From contig NZ_JACHHN010000001.1 in NCBI RefSeq assembly GCF_014202765.1, positions 933,735-997,734 on the forward strand: 64,000 nucleotides of DNA, read 5' to 3'. A program made the position numbers and the translations under genes. The notes under the pieces were generated by a model, which worked only from the letters and a program-made list of their open reading frames with translations, did no database searches and was not told the origin of the DNA. This document shows, in pieces, positions 35,674-46,204 of this stretch (positions within the stretch are counted from its first letter, which is position 1; every line of letters starts with the position of its first letter). The stretch is from Silvimonas terrae (GTDB lineage: Bacteria > Pseudomonadota > Gammaproteobacteria > Burkholderiales > Chitinibacteraceae).

Positions 35674-38310
35674 ATGCCGGGCGGCAGGTTGCTGTGTGTC
35701 GTCGTGAGTGAAATCCTGATGCGTGAAATCTCCCTGGCGGCCGGGCATTTGAGCGGCACAACGCCGACACCTCCGGAAATTCAACACCATGTTGAAGCGA
35801 TTGACCGCGCCATGCTGCTGGCGCGGTTCTCGGCAGAAGGGCGTTTTCTGGGCGCCAACCGGCTGTTTCTGGATCGCTTCGGTTACGACCTGGCAGAGAT
35901 CGTCGATGCCCCGCACGAGTTGGTGTGCCCACCCAGCCGGCCGGAAGCGCATCAGCAACATATCGAATTATGGCGCACCTTGCGCGCGGGCAAACATTGG
36001 GCCGGCCTGGTGGAGCGGGTTGCGCGGGATGGTCGCAGTGTCTGGCTGGAGGCTACTTACGCGCCGCGTATGGATGAGCACGGGCATCTGCAATCGGTGC
36101 TGGCGGTCTCGTCGGATGTGTCGTTGCGCGTGGAGCACGAACGCGTGCAATCCAAGCGCTTGTGGCAATCCCTGGTGGTGGATGAAACCGACAGCGCGGT
36201 GATTGTGACCGATGGCGCGTGGCGGATTGTTTACGTCAATGCCGGCTTTGTCCGCATGTTTGGTTATCAACTGGAAGAAATCCACGGCCGCCGGCCCATT
36301 GCCCTGCTGGTGCCCAACGTCAAACCGGCCGTCATTGAAGAGGCGCTGCAATGTGCCAACGCCGGGCGGCCGTTCAAGCTGGAAGAACTCACCTGGGCCA
36401 AAGATGGTCAGCGCTTCTGGAACAAACTGATTATCAACCCGGTGCGCGACGCACACGGGACGCTGGTCAATACGGTCAGCGTGGTGACCGATATTACCGA
36501 AGCCAAAATGCATGAAATCATCCACCACCGTGGCCTGGATGCCATGGCGCGGGAAATCCCGGTGGTTGATCTGATGACCATGATCTGCCAGGAAGTGGAG
36601 CGCATCTCGCCGGAAGTGGTGGCGTCCATTCTGGCCGTGGATGAAAACAATACCTTGCATGCGCTGGCCGCCCCCAGCTTGCCGGAACGTTTTTCGGTGG
36701 CGCTGGAAGGCATGCCGAGTGGCCCGCAGGAAGGTTCTTGCGGTACAGCGGCCTGGCGCCATGAAGAAGTGGTGGTGACCGATATTGAGCACGACCCCCT
36801 GTGGACCAGGTACGCTGCGCTGGCGGCTTCGTTTGGTCTGAAGGCGTGCTGGTCTACACCGATTATCTCCAGCAAGGGGCAGGTGGTTGGCACGTTTGCC
36901 TTCTATTACCGGGAAAAACGCGGCCCGGACGAGTTTCACCGGCGCCTGGTGAGCGTGTGCGTCAACCTGTGCGCGCTGGCGCTGGAGCGCGAGGCTGCAC
37001 GGGAGCAAATCCGCAAGCTGGCCTTTTATGACAGTCTGACCGGCTTGCCCAACCGCAGCCTGTTGCTGGCCAAAGCTGAGCAAGCCATTGCCGGCGCCGC
37101 GCGGGATCGGACGCAACTGGCGGTGCTGTTTATTGATCTGGATCGCTTCAAACAAATCAACGACACCCTGGGTCATACCGTCGGGGATGAAGTGTTGCGG
37201 CTGGCCGCCCAAAGATTGAGTGAAGGGCGGCGCGGCTCGGATATTGTCGGGCGTCTGGCGGGTGACGAGTTTGTGCTGGTACTGCCGCAGTGTGATGCGC
37301 GCCGGGTAGCCGATGTGGCCGAGCAGATTTTGCAAGGCCTTGGCCGGCCGCACCGGATTGGCGATGCCACCCACGTGATTTCTGCCAGCGTGGGCATCAG
37401 CCTGTATCCGGGCAACGGGGAAGACATCGAAACCCTGCTGCGTCGTGCCGACATTGCCATGTACGAAGCCAAAGCGGGTAATCGCGGCAGCTACAGTTTT
37501 TTCAGTAACGAGATGAATTTGCGGGCGCAAGAACGCCTGGCCCTGGAAAACGCCCTGCGTGAGGCCATTGAACAGCAGCAATTGCGTCTGCATTACCAGC
37601 CGCAGGTGATGGTTGAAGACGGGCGTTTGTATGGGGTGGAAGCACTGGCGCGCTGGCACCACCCTGTGCTGGGCGAGATTTCGCCGGCGCGGTTTATCCC
37701 GTTGGCGGAAGAATCCGGCTTGATTGGCAATCTGGGTTTATGGGTGCTGGAAGAAGCCTGCCGGCAACTGGCTGACTGGCAATCCCGTGGCATTGCTGTG
37801 CCCAGTGTGGCAGTCAATTTGTCACCGACCAGTTTTCACAATGTGGAGCTGCCGGACATCATCAGCGCCTTGCTGGCGCGCTATCAGCTGGAACCTGCCC
37901 GGTTGATGCTGGAAATCACCGAAAACGTGCTGATTGATGGCAATGCCGCCACGCTGGATACCATCCAGGAAGTCCACGCGCTGGGCGTCAAACTGTCTAT
38001 GGACGATTTTGGCACCGGGTATTCCAGCTTGAGTTATCTGCGGCGTTTGCCGGTCAGTGAACTCAAACTGGACAAAAGCTTTGTCCACGATCTGGCGCAC
38101 GATCAGACCGCCCAGGCCTTGTCAGAGGCCGTGATCCGGATTGGCGAAAGCCTGAATCTGGTGGTGGTAGCAGAAGGCGTGGAGGATGAAAAACAGCTCA
38201 AGCTCTTGCGCCAGCAGGGCTTTCACGTCATTCAGGGTTTTTATCTGGCCAAGCCGCTGCCCGCGCCCATGCTGGAAGGCTGGCTGCAAAAACGAACCGC
38301 CAACGTGTAA
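35674..38310 (+). CDS. PAS-PAS-GAF-GGDEF-EAL cyclic-di-GMP phosphodiesterase
   Basis: 878 aa; ATG 35719 is a plausible alternative start. No membrane segment, so a cytosolic sensor. Two PAS domains (about 46-160 and 165-285; the second DGAWRIVYVNAGFVRMFGY), a GAF domain (300-450), GGDEF (455-615) and EAL (630-870). The GGDEF signature reads AGDEF (about 527-531), so cyclase activity is uncertain. The EAL domain has YGVEALARW, NLSPTSF and DDFGTGYSSL, so c-di-GMP hydrolysis is likely. Layout like E. coli DosP. Convergent with the hybrid kinase 21 bp away. Confidence 0.9.
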   Translation: MPGGRLLCVVVSEILMREISLAAGHLSGTTPTPPEIQHHVEAIDRAMLLARFSAEGRFLGANRLFLDRFGYDLAEIVDAPHELVCPPSRPEAHQQHIELWRTLRAGKHWAGLVERVARDGRSVWLEATYAPRMDEHGHLQSVLAVSSDVSLRVEHERVQSKRLWQSLVVDETDSAVIVTDGAWRIVYVNAGFVRMFGYQLEEIHGRRPIALLVPNVKPAVIEEALQCANAGRPFKLEELTWAKDGQRFWNKLIINPVRDAHGTLVNTVSVVTDITEAKMHEIIHHRGLDAMAREIPVVDLMTMICQEVERISPEVVASILAVDENNTLHALAAPSLPERFSVALEGMPSGPQEGSCGTAAWRHEEVVVTDIEHDPLWTRYAALAASFGLKACWSTPIISSKGQVVGTFAFYYREKRGPDEFHRRLVSVCVNLCALALEREAAREQIRKLAFYDSLTGLPNRSLLLAKAEQAIAGAARDRTQLAVLFIDLDRFKQINDTLGHTVGDEVLRLAAQRLSEGRRGSDIVGRLAGDEFVLVLPQCDARRVADVAEQILQGLGRPHRIGDATHVISASVGISLYPGNGEDIETLLRRADIAMYEAKAGNRGSYSFFSNEMNLRAQERLALENALREAIEQQQLRLHYQPQVMVEDGRLYGVEALARWHHPVLGEISPARFIPLAEESGLIGNLGLWVLEEACRQLADWQSRGIAVPSVAVNLSPTSFHNVELPDIISALLARYQLEPARLMLEITENVLIDGNAATLDTIQEVHALGVKLSMDDFGTGYSSLSYLRRLPVSELKLDKSFVHDLAHDQTAQALSEAVIRIGESLNLVVVAEGVEDEKQLKLLRQQGFHVIQGFYLAKPLPAPMLEGWLQKRTANV

Positions 38311-38331
38311 TTGCGCGGTCTGGCCGCAGGG

Positions 38332-41300
38332 TTAATCCCCGATGCCGGTGCGCCCGGTCAGGCGCAAGAGCGGCGGGATGACGGCCTCCAGATCAATCGG
38401 TTTGCCCACGTGATCATTCATGCCAGAAGCCAGGCATTCTTCCCGGTCTGAGGCCGACGTATTGGCGGTCATGGCCAGAATGGGCAGGGAGGCAAAACGC
38501 GCATCGGCCCGGATGCGGCGGGTGGCTTCCATGCCGTCGATATCCGGCATCTGGACATCCATGATGACGGCGTCAAATACCTGACCGCCTTCCGTGACCA
38601 TGGCCACGCCTTCCAGGCCGCCTTCGGCCAGGCTGACCGTTGCCCCTTCGCCCGACAACAATTCTGACGCCACGTGCCGATTCAACGCGTTATCTTCAAC
38701 CACCAGAATCTGCATGCCTTTCAGCCGGCCTTGCGGCTGATTGCGCGGCGCCTTGTGCTGGGGTGCGCTGACGCCATCGAGCACGTGGTAAACGGTGTCG
38801 ATCAACTGGCCAGGGGTAAAGGGTTTGGCCAGCGTGTCGGCAAAGACCGGGCTGGCCACGGTGATCGAGCGCAGCAGCGCGTCGTCTCCCGGACGGGTCA
38901 GCAAAATGGTGCGGGTGACGTCTTCCACGCCCGGCATCTGCCGGATGCGGCCGGCGGCAGCCAGACCATCCATTTCCGGCATATCCCAATCCATCAGTGC
39001 CACATGAAACGGCAAATTGTCGTCCAGCGCTTTTTGCACAGCGGCACACGCGCTGGCGCCGTCAGATGAGGCCTGCACGGCCCAGCCCAATCCGCGCAAC
39101 ATGGTCGCCATGATGCGCAGCGCCACCGGGTTGTCGTCCACCACCAGTGCGCGGATAGCGCGGGCCGGTGGCGGCGGGGTTTCTTCCTGCGCCGCAAGGC
39201 TGATGCAGAACCAGAAGCGGCTGCCTTCGCCCTGGGTGGATTCGACGGCCAGATCGCCCCCCATCAAATGCACCAGTTGGCGGGAAATGGCCAACCCCAG
39301 GCCAGTGCCGCCAAAGCGGCGCGTGGTGGAGGCTTCTGCTTGCTGAAAGCCTTCAAAAATATGGCCGATCTGTTCCGGTGAAATGCCAATGCCGGTGTCG
39401 CGGACGGCGATCTCCAGCCGCACCTGATCGTTCTCCCAGCCGCAGTAGCGCAAGGACACCACCACTTCGCCCTGCTGCGTGAACTTGAGTGCGTTGCCGG
39501 TCAGGTTGATCAGGATCTGCTGCAGCCGCAAACGGTCGCCAATCAATACGCGCGGCAGGCGGGCATCCACTTCATATAACAGTTCCACCGTTTTGTGTCC
39601 GATGTTGCCGGACAGTACCGTCGCCAGGTCCCGCAGTAGCGACTCCACTTCAAACGGGTGGGGGTCCAGTTGCAGTTTGCCCGCGTCGATCTTGGAAAAA
39701 TCCAGCACGTCGTTCAACAACCCCAGCAGCGCCTGGGCGGCGTTCTGGGTTTTATCGACATAGTCTTGCTGGCGCGCATCCAGATCGGTCCATTGCAATA
39801 GTTGCAGCAAACCCAGCACTGCGTTCATTGGGGTGCGGATTTCATGGCTCATATTGGCCAGGAATGAAGACTTGGCCTCACTGGCGGCGACGGCCTGTTC
39901 TTTGGCCTGGCGCATGCTGTCTTCAAATTGCTGTTGCGCCGTGACATCCCGGTTGATGCCGGTCAGGCGAGTCACCACACCCTGGGCATCGCGTTCGACC
40001 TGAGCGGAGGCCTGAATAAAGCGCACCCGGCCATCCGGCAGGACGATCCGGAAAATCGCGGAAAACGTCCCCTGGCCTAGAATGGCCGCATCCAGGCTAG
40101 CCATGGCGCCGGCCAGATCGTCCGGATGGACGCGTGAGCGCCAGTGCTCAAAATTAAGCCCGCCTTCCCGCAGTTTGAGTGGCTGCTCGTAAAACTGGAA
40201 CATGCGCGGGTTCCACTGCAGGTTGTTGTCGGCCAGCGTCCAGCTCCAGATGCCCAGTTCTGCTACTTCTGCCGCCATCAACAATTGATCACGTGCCGCC
40301 AGCAGGGCGCGTTTGTACTGATGTTGTTCGGTCACATCGGTAAAGATGCCCAGGTAACCCACCAGTTTGTTTTCTCCTTTTTCATCCTCCCGCATCGCTG
40401 ATACGGACAATAGTGCGCGCAGCCGGCTGCCGTCCTTGCGCACCATGGTCCATTCACGGGTTTCGGCTTCACCATGCATGGGGCGGACAAGGGTGGGCAG
40501 CATGCCTTGTGGCAAGGGCTCTCCCAGGCTTTTTTCCAGGTCAGCGCTATAGCTGGCCAGTTCTTCCGGGACATGAAATGCTTTGGGTGAAATCTTGCCG
40601 ATGACCTCGCTGGCCTCGTAGCCCAACAAGCGCTCAGCACCACGGTTGAAAATGCGCACCATGCCGCTGGCGTCACCGGCAATAATGGAAACCTCCGTGG
40701 CGGCTTGCAGCAAATTGCCCAGCAAGTCATGCAGGCTTTTGTAGCTGGCTTCACGCTCCGCCAGACGCAAATTGGCCAGGCGCACCTGCTCCAGCGCCGC
40801 TGCAACGACCACCGGCGGCAGCAAGGTCAGGATAAAGGGCAGAAAAAACCAGACATTGCCGTGTTGCCCCAAGGTCTTGGGGGGCTCAAACACGCCTAGC
40901 GATACCAGCGTACCCATACAGATTGAACACGCCAGAATGCCGGGCGCCACCACTTCCAGCGGGGCCAGTGCTGCCAGCAAGGTGAGTGAGACGGATACAT
41001 ACACATACGGAAATGCAAGTTGCGCCGGTGCGTACACCGCCATGGCAACGGCCAGCAGAAGCAGCAACAGTGCGTTGCGTCCGCGCAAAGCCGCCAGCAC
41101 CCGTCGCCAGCCGCGGGCCAGTACGGTCAGGCCCAGCGGCAGCATGGAGACGGTGCCGACGACACTGCCCAGAAACCAGGATAACAGCAGATTGAAATAG
41201 TCAGTCGAGTCGTGCAGGGACAACAACGTTGCGCCAATCAGCGCACCCACAAGGCAGGCGGGCAGGGTGACCAGCGCCAGTGTGGCCATGAGCCGGGCCG

Positions 41301-41682
41301 GATCGCTAATGGTCTGGGCGGGGCGACCATACTGATGCAGTAGCCAGCCTCCCAGCAGCATCTCGCACACATTGCCGGGCTGAAACATCAGCGAATGCAA
41401 AAAGGCCGTGCCCAGTACGCGGTGCACCAGCAGATCCGCCACCACCATGCCCAGCAGCAACAACGGCCATTGTCGAGGCGGCCGTGTCTGCAGGGCGATC
41501 ACCCCCAGAGCGTTGGCATACCAGAGGTTGGCAATGCTACCGCTTTGGCGGGATAAGACAATCGCCCCCATGGCCAGGAAAAAATACAAAATCATGGCCG
41601 TGGGCAAGACGTGGCGCAGGGCGCACGGCACCGCTGCGGCGGCTGCCTCGGCGTCGCGAGCGGGTTGCTGCGGTTCAAACAT
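38332..41682 (-). CDS. MASE1 hybrid sensor histidine kinase with two receiver domains
   Basis: 1116 aa from MFEPQQPARDAE. An N-terminal MASE1-type membrane sensor (about 8-10 helices, residues 25-295) is followed by two PAS domains (about 325-445, 465-590), HisKA with SHEIRTPMNAVLG (His about 611), HATPase (715-830; NALKF, DTGIGI, GTGLGL), REC1 (845-965; VVDDN, LMDWDMPEMDG) and REC2 (985-1100; VVEDN, IMDVQMPDIDG). No HPt domain, so phosphate probably passes to a separate HPt protein. The ATG sits one base after the stop of a 34-codon sORF and lacks a ribosome site, suggesting translational coupling. ATG 41703 is an alternative. Confidence 0.92.
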   Translation of the reverse strand: MFEPQQPARDAEAAAAAVPCALRHVLPTAMILYFFLAMGAIVLSRQSGSIANLWYANALGVIALQTRPPRQWPLLLLGMVVADLLVHRVLGTAFLHSLMFQPGNVCEMLLGGWLLHQYGRPAQTISDPARLMATLALVTLPACLVGALIGATLLSLHDSTDYFNLLLSWFLGSVVGTVSMLPLGLTVLARGWRRVLAALRGRNALLLLLLAVAMAVYAPAQLAFPYVYVSVSLTLLAALAPLEVVAPGILACSICMGTLVSLGVFEPPKTLGQHGNVWFFLPFILTLLPPVVVAAALEQVRLANLRLAEREASYKSLHDLLGNLLQAATEVSIIAGDASGMVRIFNRGAERLLGYEASEVIGKISPKAFHVPEELASYSADLEKSLGEPLPQGMLPTLVRPMHGEAETREWTMVRKDGSRLRALLSVSAMREDEKGENKLVGYLGIFTDVTEQHQYKRALLAARDQLLMAAEVAELGIWSWTLADNNLQWNPRMFQFYEQPLKLREGGLNFEHWRSRVHPDDLAGAMASLDAAILGQGTFSAIFRIVLPDGRVRFIQASAQVERDAQGVVTRLTGINRDVTAQQQFEDSMRQAKEQAVAASEAKSSFLANMSHEIRTPMNAVLGLLQLLQWTDLDARQQDYVDKTQNAAQALLGLLNDVLDFSKIDAGKLQLDPHPFEVESLLRDLATVLSGNIGHKTVELLYEVDARLPRVLIGDRLRLQQILINLTGNALKFTQQGEVVVSLRYCGWENDQVRLEIAVRDTGIGISPEQIGHIFEGFQQAEASTTRRFGGTGLGLAISRQLVHLMGGDLAVESTQGEGSRFWFCISLAAQEETPPPPARAIRALVVDDNPVALRIMATMLRGLGWAVQASSDGASACAAVQKALDDNLPFHVALMDWDMPEMDGLAAAGRIRQMPGVEDVTRTILLTRPGDDALLRSITVASPVFADTLAKPFTPGQLIDTVYHVLDGVSAPQHKAPRNQPQGRLKGMQILVVEDNALNRHVASELLSGEGATVSLAEGGLEGVAMVTEGGQVFDAVIMDVQMPDIDGMEATRRIRADARFASLPILAMTANTSASDREECLASGMNDHVGKPIDLEAVIPPLLRLTGRTGIGD

Positions 41683-41683
41683 G

Positions 41684-41788
41684 TTAGCGGCGCTTGTGCG
41701 CAACGGTCAGTCGGCGGCGGACGACGAGCAATAACGAGATTGATGCAAATGCCGCAAGCAGAAAGGTCAGTGCGGATGACGCGTCCAT
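41684..41788 (-). CDS. 34-aa single-pass membrane protein upstream of the hybrid kinase
   Basis: Short frame too small for ordinary gene calling. A strong GGGGGAG ribosome site lies 5 bp before its ATG. The product starts MDASSALTFLLAAFASIS, has one hydrophobic helix (residues about 6-23), and ends in a basic tail with seven Arg/Lys/His, giving an N-out, C-in topology. Its TAA ends one base before the kinase ATG. Could be a small membrane regulator or a leader peptide coupling kinase translation. Confidence 0.6.
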   Translation of the reverse strand: MDASSALTFLLAAFASISLLLVVRRRLTVAHKRR

Positions 41789-42392
41789 AAGGGCTCCCCC
41801 TGAATCTGTAAAGCTGACTGGCGCTGCCCCGCATCAGGCTGATTGTGCGCGCCTGAATGGTTTTTCTGTCAGTGTTTGTCAGAAATATCCTGCGTTAGGC
41901 CAGTGGCGTGCATGCCGCTGAACGCGCTGGTGTTTTCCTCGATTTGCATAACTGGAGCATGTTGTCGCCGCTTTTTGCGGCGCTCTTTTATGGCTGCGCA
42001 CCCATTGCAATGGTAAGCAAGGTGGTGTGCTCACCCTTAATGTAGACAGAAATCTGACGCCGTGCGCAGCGGATGACAAAAGGATGGGAAGGCGCGCCAA
42101 CCGGTTGCCCGACGCGTGTGGACGAACGGAGCCGCGCCGGGTTGGTAGGGTCTGGATGCGACCGGGTGTTGGCCGGATAGCCGGTCTTGTTCGTGGTGCT
42201 GGGGTTGTTCACCATGCGTACCGGTTTGAGCGCGCCATGATGCTGGTGGACGGAATGAGACCAAAGGGGTGGAAGTAAGATAGAACCTTTCAATGTTTTG
42301 ATTTGTACGTTGACGCATACCTGACCGTTGGCTATCAAGAAGCGGTTTTCCCGCGCTTGGGTTAGCCATCACAAGTCAGGAGACAAACAAAT
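41789..42392. other. Intergenic region between kinase operon and PEP-CTERM gene
   Basis: About 600 bp between divergent genes with no credible coding sequence; contains an orphan plus-strand hairpin terminator at 41966-41989. Presumed to hold both promoters. Confidence 0.5.
41966..41989 (+). terminator. Orphan plus-strand terminator
   Basis: Stem CGCCGC/GCGGCG with a TTTTT loop, followed by CTCTTTT. No annotated plus-strand gene ends here. Confidence 0.5.
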
Positions 42393-43067
42393 ATGAAAGG
42401 TGCCATGAACAGAACTCTGGCCGGGCTGGTGCTGGCGCTATGTGCCGGTGCGGTCAGTGCCAATACGTATACGTTCAGCGCGGCCGATACCGGCTGGGTT
42501 GGGGCGGATGGTTTCAATAACGGCAGCAATGCGTTGAACAACTACTTTGCCGGGTATTGCTCCACCACGTATTGCACTGCTTCTCCGTCGGAGGAATACC
42601 GCAATTTCTTTCAGTTTGATACGGCGGGCCTGGTCGGCAAGGTGACTTCGGCGGTGTTGCAGATCAACCTGCATGACGTCCAGAACCTGCAGTCGCCGCA
42701 GGTGAATTACGTGCTGACCGCACTGACCGGCACCAGTTTTGATGCCCTGGGCGCGGGCACCGTGTACGGCGTCTACAGTGGTGGCCCCAGTGATGCGAAC
42801 CAATGGGTAGATATCTCGCTTGATGCGGCGTCTTTTGCCGCTATTGCCTCAGGCCAGTTTGGCCTTGGTGGCCGCATCACCGACCTGCAGCCATTGAGCA
42901 CTGCCGCGCAGTATCTGTTTGGCTACAGCGGTCAAAGTGATCAGGGTCGGGCGCAGTTGCTGGTGACCACATCCCCGGTGCCGGAGCCTGAAACCTGGGC
43001 GTTGTTGCTGATCGGCAGCGTTGCGGTGGTGGCACGGCGCAAGCGCAGCGCCGCCACTGCTTGCTGA
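42393..43067 (+). CDS. PEP-CTERM sorting-signal protein
   Basis: 224 aa. Signal peptide MKGAMNRTLAGLVLALCAGAV ends before NTYTF; an ATG four codons in (MNRTL) is also possible. The C-terminus has the exosortase sorting signal: PVPEPETWALLLIGSVAVV followed by ARRKR, i.e. PEP motif, transmembrane helix and basic tail. The mature part (YRNFFQFDTAGLVGKVTSA) looks like a beta-rich secreted domain. Exosortase would cleave at PEP and release or anchor the protein at the surface, often with exopolysaccharide; the exosortase itself is not in this window. Confidence 0.88.
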   Translation: MKGAMNRTLAGLVLALCAGAVSANTYTFSAADTGWVGADGFNNGSNALNNYFAGYCSTTYCTASPSEEYRNFFQFDTAGLVGKVTSAVLQINLHDVQNLQSPQVNYVLTALTGTSFDALGAGTVYGVYSGGPSDANQWVDISLDAASFAAIASGQFGLGGRITDLQPLSTAAQYLFGYSGQSDQGRAQLLVTTSPVPEPETWALLLIGSVAVVARRKRSAATAC

Positions 43068-43082
43068 GCGGGCGTTTAAAAA

Positions 43083-43110
43083 ACAAAAGCCGTCGGTGGA
43101 CGGCTTTTGT
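43083..43110. terminator. Bidirectional terminator
   Basis: Twelve-bp stem ACAAAAGCCGTC/GACGGCTTTTGT with loop GGTG between the convergent PEP-CTERM and lipocalin-like genes. Confidence 0.9.
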
Positions 43111-43125
43111 TTTGGGTCTTGCCGG

Positions 43126-43638
43126 TTATTCTGCCGCGCGTTGCCAGACTGAATACGCCACAGTGCCATTGCCAGAGGCGCTGGCTGGGACGGAATAAGT
43201 CAGCATGCCCTCTTTGAATACGTAATCCCGGACCTGTTGGGCGCCTTCCCAGTTGGGGTAAGACGCGGCATCAATCTTGAATACCAGCTTGTGTCCAGCC
43301 GGATCAATGCTCACGTTTCCGGTGTGTGTACTGCTGCCCAGCACAGCCTCGCGGTATTCCTCGGGTGTGCCTTTGGTTTTGTCGCCGCTGGCAAACCGGG
43401 GGCGAGTTGGCCGGAAAATCTGCAGCGAGTAGCGCCCCGTTTTGTCCACCATCAACAGCCCTTTGGGGTGTTCGCCATAGTTGGTTGTGCGCGTGCCATC
43501 GCTGTGGAGTTCATAGGCCCCGGTCATGATCCAGGTGCCTTCCAGCGAGGTCAGGGGCTGGTCTTCTGCCTGGGCGGTCGTGCTGAACAGTGTCAGCATG
43601 GTGGTGGCGACAACAATCGACGAAAAGCGCGGAATCAT
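43126..43638 (-). CDS. Exported lipocalin-like protein
   Basis: About 170 aa from MIPRFSSIVVATTML, a signal peptide ending TAQA; the frame begins 21 codons earlier without signal character. The mature protein has the lipocalin-like pattern LEGTWIMTGAYELHSDG, then YSLQIFRPTRPRFASGD and a final AYSVWQRAAE. Expected in the periplasm. Related members are annotated only by domain; ligand unknown. Confidence 0.75.
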   Translation of the reverse strand: MIPRFSSIVVATTMLTLFSTTAQAEDQPLTSLEGTWIMTGAYELHSDGTRTTNYGEHPKGLLMVDKTGRYSLQIFRPTRPRFASGDKTKGTPEEYREAVLGSSTHTGNVSIDPAGHKLVFKIDAASYPNWEGAQQVRDYVFKEGMLTYSVPASASGNGTVAYSVWQRAAE

Positions 43639-43750
43639 GATGGAGGTGCTCCGGGCGGGTAGGCGTGGCGCTGTTTTAGCGTGTTCGGATGACGACTGCA
43701 TGACGCCGCCATTCGCTAACCACGCGCGCCGCTGACAACGGCCTGGCGCG

Positions 43751-44407
43751 TCAGTCCTTGCGAGTCAGACCGCCTGTGAGGAGCGCCGTGGCATGCCGGA
43801 TAATCTGTTCTTCGTTGACCTTGCTGTGAAACGTATCCGGCTCCAGTTTGGGACGCATGGCCAGCGGCAGCAGGGTCAGGCCAATCACGCTGGTAAAGAT
43901 CAGTAGCGGTTCCAGGTCCGGGTTGATGCGGCCTTCTTTTTGCCAGCGCTGCAAGGTGCCGATCACCACGGAATTCTTGCGCTCGCCAAAGCGCAGCTTG
44001 ACGCGTTCTGCCAGGGCGGGGTCTTCGCTGATCATTTCGCGAATCCAGAACGGGCCAAACCACGGATGTTTGGTATTGAGTGCCACCAGTCGCTGCACAA
44101 AGTTGCTCATGGTCGCGACGGGGTCGTCTGGCGTGGCCTCAAACACCCCTTCAAAATAAGAGCGGACTGGCATGATGCGTTCTTCCAGCAAGGCATCCAG
44201 CAACTGTTCGCGGGTCTTGAAGTAGTAGTGCGCGGCAGAGGGCGTAATGCCGGCTGCTTTGGTGATGGCCGCCATGGTGACGTAGGGCGCACCCTGGCCG
44301 GCAAGCAGCGTCTGCCCGATATCCAGCAAACGTTCACGCTGATTTTCTTGTCCTTCGCGCTGGGCGGGCCGCCCCGGGCGGCGGGGTGGCGACACTTCCT
44401 GGGTCAC
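43751..44407 (-). CDS. TetR-family regulator of the adjacent efflux gene
   Basis: About 218 aa from GTG 44407 (VTQEVSPPRRPGRP); ATG 44461 is an alternative but would overlap the operator. HTH: MAAITKAAGITPSAAHYYFKTREQLL. The larger C-terminal ligand domain is of the TetR_C type (WFGPFWIREMISEDP). Divergent from the MFS transporter with a 24-bp palindrome between them, the classic arrangement for autoregulation and drug-induced efflux. Confidence 0.9.
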   Translation of the reverse strand: MTQEVSPPRRPGRPAQREGQENQRERLLDIGQTLLAGQGAPYVTMAAITKAAGITPSAAHYYFKTREQLLDALLEERIMPVRSYFEGVFEATPDDPVATMSNFVQRLVALNTKHPWFGPFWIREMISEDPALAERVKLRFGERKNSVVIGTLQRWQKEGRINPDLEPLLIFTSVIGLTLLPLAMRPKLEPDTFHSKVNEEQIIRHATALLTGGLTRKD

Positions 44408-44480
44408 ATGGCCTCCGGTTTTGTGGGCAGATGATAGCAGCAGCACGTACCCCATTGACATGCATATGGGCTAATCCATA

Positions 44481-44504
44481 TATTAATTGAATCATCAATT
44501 AATA
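44481..44504. promoter_or_regulatory. TetR operator (24-bp palindrome)
   Basis: Perfect 10-bp arms TATTAATTGA/TCAATTAATA with ATCA between, 10 bp before the MFS start codon and covering its promoter region. Confidence 0.75.
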
Positions 44505-44508
44505 TTGA

Positions 44509-46056
<1,548 letters not shown>

Positions 46057-46204
46057 CGCATAGAGGGCGGGGCGTGCAGGGCGGGGCATCACGGGTCGGG
46101 CGAACAAGCCGGTTGGCAGCCATTACGGATAAAGCCGGGATTGCCGCCCAAAAACCCGGATAATGGTGCCCGGTTCATTTTGAGCACTACTCTGGAATTC
46201 TCGT

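Noticed and set aside
35968-37662. 564-codon frame antisense to the GGDEF-EAL gene
   Set aside because: Shadow of a high-GC gene; the sense protein has all catalytic motifs.
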